From Raphanus sativus (taxonomy: Eukaryota > Streptophyta > Magnoliopsida > Brassicales > Brassicaceae), in the NCBI RefSeq assembly GCF_000801105.2, contig NC_079519.1:5020668-5084667 (forward strand): a DNA stretch of 64,000 nt, in the 5' to 3' direction. This document shows, piece by piece, positions 23,735 to 32,663 of the stretch. The notes under the pieces are model-generated. The model made no database searches, had not been told where the DNA came from, and saw only the letters and a program-made list of their open reading frames with translations. Positions within the stretch are counted from its first letter, which is position 1. Each line of letters begins with the position of its first letter. Position numbers and translations under genes: made by a program.

Positions 23735-24215
23735 CTCTTTTTTTTTTAGTTTATTTAGTCGATGAGATTTGAATGTTACCTGGATGAGGAAAATGTGAGT
23801 TCATGTGATTGGTATTTATACATGACACTAACCTTTCATTATTTTTATTTTTTTTTGCAAAAAAAGTTAACCCATTTACTTTTTTTGTTCAAAGACACCA
23901 ACCTTTTTTGAGTATGCCCTGGTCACTACCACGTTTTTTTATCTTAGAAAATGGCTACGAGATAAGCACGACACTTTTCACACATGTTTTCGATTCTTGT
24001 GACATGAGCACAAGTCTGTGAAAGACAAAAAAAAGTATAGCTGTCTGTCAGCTAGTATAATACTAGCACGTGAAGTTTGAACTATACAATCAATTATTGG
24101 AGATGAGGAATGATCGAAGCCGCTCATTTTATTAGTAAAGTTATAAATGGGGAGATAGAGGTTTATCCTGATCTTGGACCGTTGGTCAGCGAGCAATATT
24201 ATTTATGTTAAATAC
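23735..24215. repeat. Kunitz copy 2 upstream region (duplicated block, right part)
   Basis: Matches 14973-15080 and then 15540-15966 of copy 1. It has TATAAATA (minus) at 23813-23820 and a G-box at 24067-24072. The uninterrupted site of the 15967-16346 LINE remnant lies near 24189. Similarity ends at about 24215. Confidence 0.7.
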
Positions 24216-25050
24216 GGCATCTAAAAGCTCTCCTAACTTCTGTTAATTTTCTCTGGTCAATATGGTTTGGTTCGCACGTCTCTAACCGTTGATAGTTTCC
24301 ACATGATTTCCCATTCTATATTCTAGTGATATGAGCGCACGTCTCTAGAAGATAGGGATAACAACAATGTTAATTTATAGAAGAAAGACAAACGCATATG
24401 TAAAATATATTTTTTTCTTCCGTTTATTAGATATTATTAAGGTCAAGGCCCAAAAATGGACCCAGCCAAAACTAAAAAAAATAAAAGGCCGAAACGGCCC
24501 GAATACAAACCGGTCATAAGCCTGATATAAAGGACAAGAGAAACATGGGCCTAGCCCAACTAAAAAAAAACAAACGGTGCGTCTTACAGCCACGCGTTTG
24601 AAGTCTGCGCGGGACCGCCCACGTGTCCCACTCCGTCCTTCGCGCTGGACACGCGTTTTTTTCATTAATCCGGGATCCAAACGCCGGAGAAAGCTTCCGG
24701 TCGCCGCCCCTTCGTCTTCGCACCAAACCAAATCGGAGAAACCCCGTCTCCGCCAACTTTGCCAATGAAACCCACCTCCAACGACTGTATTGAAGGTATG
24801 GGACTTCATCGGTGACTGAACTTCCGGATAAAACCGCCGCAAACGATACAGCGCTTCACCGGACTGCTACCACGGCATGCATCTGCAACGCATCCGTCTC
24901 CAACACCACCACTGTAAGAACAAAACCTTAAGCCGACCGCCATCACCAGAAGAGAGTCGACGGCGCCAGAGTCAAAGCCGGACGGCTTCAATCGAATAGA
25001 ACACCGCCAGAGTCAAAAACGGGAAAACCCGAGCAGAGAAGATTCATATT
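24216..25050. other. GC-rich island, unidentified
   Basis: 24470-25040 is markedly GC-rich in an AT-rich setting, with CCGGAGAA, GCCGCC and ACGTG motifs. A 155-codon open frame on the minus strand (24375-24842) shows no recognisable domain and reads like arbitrary translation. It could be the 5' end of a retroelement or a promoter/leader relic. Confidence 0.45.
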
Positions 25051-25289
25051 TTAGAAATGATTTTTTAGAAAAATATTTTTTTTTACTTTTTATCAAGTAA
25101 AAATTGTAATCCATAAACCTTTTCAAAAAATTAATTGTATTATTAAATTTCTATTACCTAAAAGTTATAGAAAATATTTAATCACAAAACATTACATTTA
25201 TAATCATATTTTCGTAAATTCTCTTATTGTGACCGCATTTATGAATACATTGCTGAAGTGGGAAGTTGAAAGTAGCGCCGATTATTGAT

Positions 25290-25740
25290 TATACGAGATT
25301 CTGATCTATTCTGAAAATAGAATATTCAAGGTGTCTAGATCCGGATAATAAAACATCGGATCCGTCGAATCCAGATCCAAATATCTTGATTTTAAGTTTT
25401 GATATTCAGATCTAGATCCGAATTTCTTAAAATATATTAAATTAACTTTTTATCAATAATTATAGTTGATATATTAATATTTATACATAAAATTATTCTA
25501 ATAATATAATATTTTAATTTTTTTATAATCATATATGTACATATTTTTAGAAATTTTGTATTAAAATTTAATCAATATATTATTTTTAAAAATGTAGTAT
25601 TTAAAAAAATATTATTATTTTAAAATTTTTAACTGATCCGAATCTGGATCCGGATACTCGCGGATGATACGATATTAAGACAGATATCCGAAACCTGAAT
25701 ATTCGAAAGAAACGAATCCGGATCTCGATACTAATATCAC
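25290..25740. mobile_element. Element with inverted GGATCCGGAT-rich ends
   Basis: Ends rich in ATCCGGAT/GGATCC motifs lie in opposite orientation (GAATATTCAAGG at 25320; CCTGAATATTCG at 25695) around an AT-rich core (25430-25625). A non-autonomous inverted-repeat element is likely. No coding; boundaries approximate. Confidence 0.42.
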
Positions 25741-26385
25741 AGATTGCTTAGCTTCACTAGCTCTATTTCTCTGATTCTATCTACAATATGTTGTAAATTA
25801 TAGTTACACGACCTTTTCAGAAAATAATCGTTCATCCTTTATAAGTGAAGACTATTCTTCTCTTTTGTGAAATTTCAGAATGAAATAAAAAACAAAGAAC
25901 AACAAGATATCGAACTTTTGGAGGATAAAAACCATTGAAGTGGATATATTTTTGTTTAGAGTTTTACTATTAATTACTGAATCATGTTAAAGGTACACTA
26001 TTATAGCTATTAATAAGATTCAAATATGAAAATGTATCTTGTATTAACTTTTTAAAAGTATACCTTTTCTAGTTTCTTATTATAGAAAACCAAATGTTTA
26101 GTTAATCGAGCTTTGGAAATGATATTTTAACACCTTCATAGAAGAAAGAAATACTTTCTAATAATTTTATCATATTTGGATAAAATTTCTTTCTAAACAT
26201 TAATATATAAAATAATAAAACTAATAAATAAATTTAGTTTTTATTAATTTGTTCAAAATGTAAGTTTAATATTAGTTTTATCTCCGATTTAAATTATTTA
26301 TTTATATATTTTAATTATGGTAACATTTATATACATAATCTTTTAATTATGGTAATAGTTATATATTTAATATTTTATATTTGAA
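25741..26385. other. AT-rich intergenic DNA
   Basis: No gene, repeat or terminal structure was recognised. Confidence 0.55.
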
Positions 26386-26700
26386 CTCTTTTAACTGAAG
26401 TTTGTATAATAAATGTGTTAAACCATATCATAGTTAGGTAGAATCAATGTCACTATTTAAGTGAACCATGTCATTATTTTTTTGCTAAAATGATTGTTGT
26501 GATAACGTGTAAGCCAATCACTTGGTAAATAATGTCTAGAAAATTCTTTAACTGGATTTTATGTAATAAATGTGTTAAACCATGTCATAATTAGGTATAA
26601 CTCATGTCATCATTTAAGTGAACCATGCCATCATTTTTTTACTAGAATGATTGTGATGATGAAATATAAATAAATCATTCGGAAAATAATGTCTAGGAAA
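26386..26700. repeat. Two-unit tandem repeat (~165 bp unit)
   Basis: Units at about 26386-26548 and 26549-26700 share AATAAATGTGTTAAACCATR, AAGTGAACCATG and AATAATGTCTAG with about 80% similarity. Confidence 0.75.
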
Positions 26701-26804
26701 TAATAAGTGACCGAACATACAACCTTTAGATCTTCATCCTGACACTCTCCTAACGGAACTATCCCCTAAGTTGACTTTTTACACCAGCTAAAAGCATCGA
26801 TTCC

Positions 26805-27005
26805 ACTTTATTTTTCACTCTAAAATAGAGTTTAAATTAAAGTGCTCTATATTTCTCACTCTATAATATAATGAAAAATAGGTTTACTCCAAATATAAAG
26901 TAACTTTTTAGTTTTTGTTCATCAGTACTCTATTTTACTCTAAAATAGAGCACTATTAGAAAAAGTTCTGACTCTATTATAGAATAAAAATAGAGTAAAG
27001 CATTG
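26805..27005. mobile_element. MITE with CTCTATTATAGAG-type inverted ends
   Basis: The left end (CACTTTATTTTTCACTC...) pairs with the right end (...GAATAAAAATAGAGTAAAG) as a ~25 bp terminal inverted repeat. The inside holds further ACTCTAAAATAGAG motifs. No coding. Similar small elements are abundant in Brassica genomes. Confidence 0.6.
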
Positions 27006-27194
27006 AAAGTAATCTAAGTATATAATATTATTTCACCGCACAAAGTTTTCTTCACTTTTTTCTAGTAAAAAAAGCCAAATGCAAATGAAACAAGCTAGAA
27101 CAACAATAGTCAAAGTTGCTTACATCAACAATCTATGAATAATTAATTTACTCAAAGGTCAGTCCATGTTATATATATATCATATATATATATA

Positions 27195-27330
27195 GGGATG
27201 TGTGTTTTACCCAATACCCGAACCTGTATTCAAACCCGATCCAAAAAACTCGTACCGAAATCTGAACCAAAATAGTAAAATACCCGAACAGGTATTGATT
27301 TAAGAGAGATTGGATATCCGAAGATAATCA
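27195..27330. mobile_element. Small transposon fragment (ACCCGAAC-rich)
   Basis: Repeated ACCCGAAC and AACCCGAT motifs in both orientations follow an (AT)n stretch at 27172-27193, resembling the motif-rich ends of Brassicaceae non-autonomous elements. Assignment is tentative. Confidence 0.3.
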
Positions 27331-27770
27331 AACATATGTATACTTATCCTTATATTTCTAGTTTACATCTCTCATTTTATTTATAACCTTAATCTCATAT
27401 GACACATAACCCTCAAGCTTTATTCTCCTACAACCTAGTTTATTCTATATGACCTCAATGTAGATGAAATTACCATAAGGCAATTAATGAAGGGATCACA
27501 TCTACCATTAGATTAAAAAAGAAGAAGAGCCACACGATTTACTTTTTTCTCTTTTCTTTGCATGGGACCCATCCCTCTCTTCTTCAGATTTCCTCTTCAA
27601 TTCACGATAACAACCGGTCTCTTCTCCCTTCAATTGTTCTCTTCAATTCTTCACCAATCAAACTTTTCTTTATCTGTTTTATTTGTTTTTCAGCCAGAGA
27701 TTAGTCGACGAGTAGCATAACCATCTATAACAACTCGTATATCTTCCTCCATAGTTGAACTTTGGTAATC

Positions 27771-27862
27771 CTCTCTCTCTTTCCATCTCTTTCTATCTCT
27801 GTGTGTGTCTCTCTCTTTCCATCTCTTTCTATCTCTGTGTGTGTCTCTCTCTCTATTTCTCC
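27771..27862. repeat. Minisatellite (~36 bp unit, 2.5 copies)
   Basis: Unit CTCTCTCTTTCCATCTCTTT followed by CTATCTCTGTGTGTGT, repeated in tandem. Confidence 0.85.
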
Positions 27863-28232
27863 CATAAATTAGATTTGGTTGAATCATGTTTGAACAAAGA
27901 CATGAAGATAATAAGAGTAATTTAAAGTTAAATATAATATAAATATAATTAGCTATGAAATTGTGGAAGTATAACTGGTACAACCCGTAACATAAATCAT
28001 ATAAACAACTTGTTTAATTAGTATAACTCTTTAGAAAAGTTGAAGTAGTAAGTCTAGTACAACTAGTGTTATTTGATTGTTCATACGAAACATATAAATA
28101 GTCAAACTGATACAACTATCAGTAACTTATACAATAGGTCTGCTAGTACTGGTATTACTAATATAAATGTTATATCTAGTGTAACATGAAAACAAGTATA
28201 ACTGATAATGCTAGTTATCTCAAAGTGGCTTG

Positions 28233-28370
28233 GTCACAGCAACGGCAAAGATGAAAACGACAACGATGACAACGACTACGAAGAAAGTAGCAGCGAGGGA
28301 AGCGGCAACGAGGGAAACGACAACGAGGGAAACGAAAACGAGGGAAGTGGCAATAATAGGAAGCTATAAA
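28233..28370 (+). pseudogene. Acidic Asn/Glu/Gly-rich coding relic
   Basis: In one plus-strand frame the sequence encodes GHSNGKDENDNDDNDYEE, then repeats of NEGN (from ACGAGGGAAACG units), ending NNRKL-stop at about 28370. Acidic low-complexity tails like this occur at C-termini of plant transposon proteins. No start or upstream domain is visible, so this is probably a fragment. Confidence 0.35.
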
Positions 28371-28741
28371 CGATTCTTACTTATGTGTTATGGAACTTGT
28401 TTTTGTGTATGGAACTTATTATGTGTTAGGGATGTTATTTATGTTGTTTTAAACTTTGTAATAGACAAAATTCGCAATGTGTTGTTTCTTTTAGATACTA
28501 GTGGAAAAATTCTATATAACACACAGTCATGTTTTTGTGTTATAATACTGGTACAACTAGTATAACTATATATTAAAATAGTAGTACAACTAGTAAAAAT
28601 ACTTTATATATGCAAGACATGAAATACTAGTACAACTTCTTTAATTAAGATATTTTAAATTTTCATTTGGTTATTCATATGAAAATAACCGTAGACTAGA
28701 TAAGTAGGAAAGTCATTAGAATGGTTCATCCTAGTTACTTA

Positions 28742-29007
28742 GGGTGTAACTGGTGACTATAGTGGAGGAAATGAACGACACATTCCACCTCATTCCCAAA
28801 TTATTTTACCATTTACAGAGAACATTCATTACTTAAGGAACCTAATAATTCTCCATCGTTCATTTTCCTATAAAGAACCATAGCACAGATACATTCCATA
28901 TCAAAACAGATGAGGAATAATTATTCCTTCAATTTTTTCCTTATAATTCCTTTAATTTTTTTTCTAAAAGTTCCTACCATTCCTCAAAATGTTCACCAGT
29001 TGGACCC
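28742..29007. mobile_element. PIF/Harbinger-type (Tourist-like) MITE
   Basis: 266 bp with ~15 bp terminal inverted repeats (GGGTGTAACTGGTGA at the left, TCACCAGTTGGACCC at the right) flanked by TTA on both sides (28739-28741 and 29008-29010). A 3-bp TTA target duplication with GGG ends is the PIF/Harbinger pattern. No coding. Confidence 0.78.
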
Positions 29008-29054
29008 TTAAAGTTTTACCAATTCTTTTTGCAATTATTACAAGATCACATAAG

Positions 29055-29131
29055 TTTTCATGATCTACATTATACTTTAAATGTTTGTTTACTTGTTTGT
29101 GATCTACATTATACTTTAAATGTTTGTTTAC
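29055..29131. repeat. Short tandem duplication (~40 bp)
   Basis: GATCTACATTATACTTTAAA followed by TGTTTGTTTAC occurs twice in tandem. Confidence 0.85.
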
Positions 29132-29673
29132 ATGTTTGTTTAAATTTTTGAAAAACATACACCAAATATATTTTAACGAAATTAATGATTTAATTGTATG
29201 TGATTCTAAGTATGTAAGTATGTAAATATACACAAGTAGTACAACTGAGGTATATTTATTTGCTGTTTGGTACAACTACATATTTCACATTCTGGACCAA
29301 AATACAACTATGTACAAATTTATACAACTCAAAACTCCGTATAACTATGTATACTATTGTACAACTAAAATACGGGTACAACTACATGTTAATAAACTTA
29401 TCACGTTTTAGTTTTTCACCACGTTTTAAATGTGCAACACGTTTTAAAAATGATAGTGGTACCTTCTTTGGTTTAGATGTACTAGTTGTACCCATCCGAG
29501 TAAATTTTCCATATTTTAATATGGTTGTATCAGTTATACGAAATACCTGTCAAGTTTCAAAAAAATTGAACAACACTATGACAAACATAAGTTCACCACT
29601 AAATCAGAAATAAATAGATTACATTTCAACAAATGGAGATTTCTTTAAATGAGAAGGCTTTGTCAACCTCTTC

Positions 29674-29826
29674 GGCCTCATCAAGGCCTCTGCATCCTCC
29701 AGTAAATCGTCTCTGCATCTTCATTCACTTCCTCCACTGCTTTCGTCTCCGCAAATTCTTTCTCAACCTTCTCGGCAGCTGCTGTCATCACTTCAAGTGT
29801 ATATGATGATTCATCAGCATCCTACA
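29674..29826 (-). pseudogene. Exon-like relic (acidic helical peptide)
   Basis: On the minus strand a TTTTGTAG acceptor is followed by an open stretch reading DADESSYTLEVMTAAAEKVE and then an acidic Glu/Ala-rich peptide, ending in stops near 29674. It may be a transposon-carried exon. No domain recognised. Confidence 0.3.
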
Positions 29827-30204
29827 AAATCACAACAAAATCATAAAAAATCATTTCTAAATCAGGTCCCATTGAATAACAACAAAATACATTAACTTGC
29901 ATTGCTTATTTGCTTTCTGGGGATTCTTCTCACATTCTTTCGTATTACTGGTACACTTGGTAAAAATTTGACATTTAGATTTGTTTACTTATTTAGTCAC
30001 TTTTTTTATGAAACACAAACTTATTTAGTCACATTATTTTAGAATAATATACACCAACTATATTTTTACTATCCCAAAATATGTTTGGCATAGGCATAGT
30101 ATGAATATGTAAGAAAGTGATACAACTGATGCATTTATATTTTTACATGGTACAACTAAGTTGTTTAATTTTTTAGCCAAAATACAACTCTATTCAATGT
30201 ATAA

Positions 30205-30470
30205 AGTACCAAGTTGAAGAAACAGAAGCAGCCATTTCGGAACAGAGGACACATAGTCATTGGCCTTTCGTTTATCCAAGCCAATGGCCTTTAAGGACAC
30301 GACAAGTTTCATTGGATCTTTATGCTAAAAACCATAAAAAAAGTCGCCTACACACTCTTCATATTTCAAGTTTGGATTCATTCAACTTGTCACATTATGG
30401 GAAATTTTCGTGCCAGATATTCAAGTCGTATATAATAATATTAACAGAATACAATATTACTTGTTAATTG
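30205..30470 (-). pseudogene. SCPL 5' relic (exon 1 end and promoter)
   Basis: 30205-30262 reads NDYVSSVPKWLLLFLQLGT on the minus strand, matching the SCPL signal peptide ([19 protein letters not shown]). The start codon is lost and the frame stops soon after. 30263-30450 matches the SCPL upstream region, including AACTTGTCACAT. This is the remnant of a further SCPL gene next to copy B. Confidence 0.7.
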
Positions 30471-30896
30471 TCCTTGCGCTTGTCGTGAGCATATAAAGAA
30501 GTTTTTCTTCTTCTTTTTTCTGTAGCCTTAAGTAATTATTTATGTTATCATATTCTAATTTCAAGATAGTTAGTGATACGTCGTCTTCATACACTATCTA
30601 CGCAAACAAACAATAATGTCTAACAAAATTTGAACAAGGGAAGATTCATTCTTTAGGAGATATGGATAACATCATATGATTTAATATATTGTCACCGTAA
30701 GACTTTAAATAAAGGTAAATTGTATACAATGATATTTTCAGTTTCAAGATTTGATGTCTCAGAGAAGCTTATTCAGTTTAGTTCAAAGTGACATAAAGGC
30801 CAAGCCTAGTCTTTATAAATGGAGAAGGTGTGTACTAGAGAATCACAGTCTCTTCTCTTTTATACGTAAAAGGATACTCTCCTATTTTACAGAGGT
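30471..30896. other. Intergenic, SCPL-B 3' flank
   Basis: No gene is seen. From about 30800 it parallels the SCPL-A 3' flank (17430-17512). Confidence 0.55.
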
Positions 30897-32285
30897 TGGC
30901 CATTGATCCATCTTTGAAACACGACGGAGATTTCCTCTGGTTTAGACTCTGATGTGTGCCCACCTCCCTATAAACCAAACCCCATAACTCCAGTAAGTTC
31001 AAACCGCAAGAAAATATTAGAAAAGAAGAGGAAAGACTTGCTTTGATAGTAGCAAATGTCATCATATTTGCATAAGTCCTTGTGTATCTGCCAAGTAAGA
31101 GTCAAGAGTGCATTTGATAGAACGAATGAACAAGAGGTGTAAAGAAAGATGGGTGTACATATATATACCCAGCGATTTGATCTTCGATCATCCATGGCCT
31201 CCAATCATCAACGAGTGAATAGTTGAGAGATCTTATCCAAGCTTGAGTTGCAAGGAAAGGCACTTCCATATCATGGTCACCACTGTTCACCCAAAAAACC
31301 GCAAAAAAGTTTACATAAAGCCTTGAAACTTGTTGGTAAGGGCAAAGAAAAAGGTCAAAACTCAGACCTGAAGATGAGAGAAGGATAGCCATTGATACTG
31401 TTATTCTTATGGTAAGGTACACTACTTATAATGTCACTAGTGTAAGGAAGATCCCAGTTACATCGTACCCATTCCCCTATACTCTCCTGCAATCATATAA
31501 ACTTGACACTGTTTCTTAACAAAAAAAAAACTTCTTAAATGAACTTGTCTTCTACACCTTCTTGGTTTGAAGAGCTTTGCGTACGCTTTCGTCATTGGCC
31601 CAGTAGGTAGCTAGGACATATCCATAACTCTGCAAAATCAACCTTATATATACATTATTTTCCTCAAAACGGCACACAGATGTTTTAGATATGTATTACT
31701 TACATAGCAATCTGGAGATGCCGAATTGCACGATGGTTCTAATATATTAAAGATGTTTATTTTCTCTGTACACTATATAAAAATAGCCACATAAAGATCT
31801 TTAACAAGGCAGACACATCCTCAACTAAAAAAAGAATTGAGTGTGTGTGTGTATACCTTATTATATTCTTCAACGAGTTTCAAGCATTCTATGTTACATG
31901 GATCAACATTTACATATTTTCCTTGGCATATTATCTTCAGAGACTGCAACAATACATAAAAATAACAATATATTTAATTGTTTGATGATTTTTTTTGCAT
32001 TATGGGAACAAGACTCAACATGCTGCATACCCCATAGAGCTAATCAGAGATCAATGCCATTCCATGAGCAAATGGAATGCGGTAGTTAAGTTCATTTTCA
32101 GGTTCAGTTATTGGGTTACCGATCACATAACCCTGTTGTTGGTCACTGTATTATCAGTTTTTAAAGCTTCATATATCTTATATAAGAAGCAAACAAAAGT
32201 CAAAAACAGATGAACCTTGAGGTTTATTAGAGGTTTGCAGCATTGGTAATTTCCTGTATCATCATCATGTTTCTTCTCTTATATA

Positions 32286-32305
32286 TAGTTGGTTGAGAAA
32301 AAAAA
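32286..32305. repeat. Left target-site duplication of the intact LINE
   Basis: TAGTTGGTTGAGA plus seven A (20 bp), repeated at 39086-39105. The same site is uninterrupted in SCPL-A at about 19516-19535. Confidence 0.92.
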
Positions 32306-32663
32306 TATAAACATGTATATCAGTTGAAAAAATGGGATCGACAGGACTCTCCCAGGCACGACTACCAAGGCAGTGAAGCAGCATCTCCAACGTCTCCAAA
32401 AAAGTGAAAACGACAGCTCAGAAGGTTACTGAATTTGGAAACAACCCAGCGGTCCTTGCTTTGCTCCTTTTGGGAAGCCCTACTTCTTGTCCAGAAGTAG
32501 CATCCTCCAACATTCATCTTCACAGACCTAAAGGAACCAAGTTCTTCTTCACCAAGATCTTTACCTTCAAATTCGTAGCCACACCACTAGGATCACTTCT
32601 AAAACCCCAACAGCACCCGTAATCATCTCCTCAACGATCTCTTGACAAACTCACCTAGCAATC

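Larger units (their letters stand above)
27960..30200. mobile_element. Decayed element with dispersed GTACAACT motifs
   Basis: At least nine GTACAACT and five ATACAACT copies, many as GGTACAACTA or AGTACAACTAGT, are scattered on the plus strand between about 28050 and 30190 and are rare elsewhere in the window. Two coding-like relics lie inside (28230-28370 plus; 29674-29826 minus). Probably a degenerate transposon with subterminal motif clusters; no transposase domain or ends are recognised. Confidence 0.45.

Noticed and set aside
24375..24842. 155-codon minus-strand frame in the GC-rich island
   Set aside because: No domain, odd composition, and another 83-codon frame overlaps it; GC-rich DNA gives long frames by chance.
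27690..27983. 97-codon minus-strand frame with RDRKRWKERDTH repeats
   Set aside because: Translation of a CT-rich minisatellite; no conserved domain.
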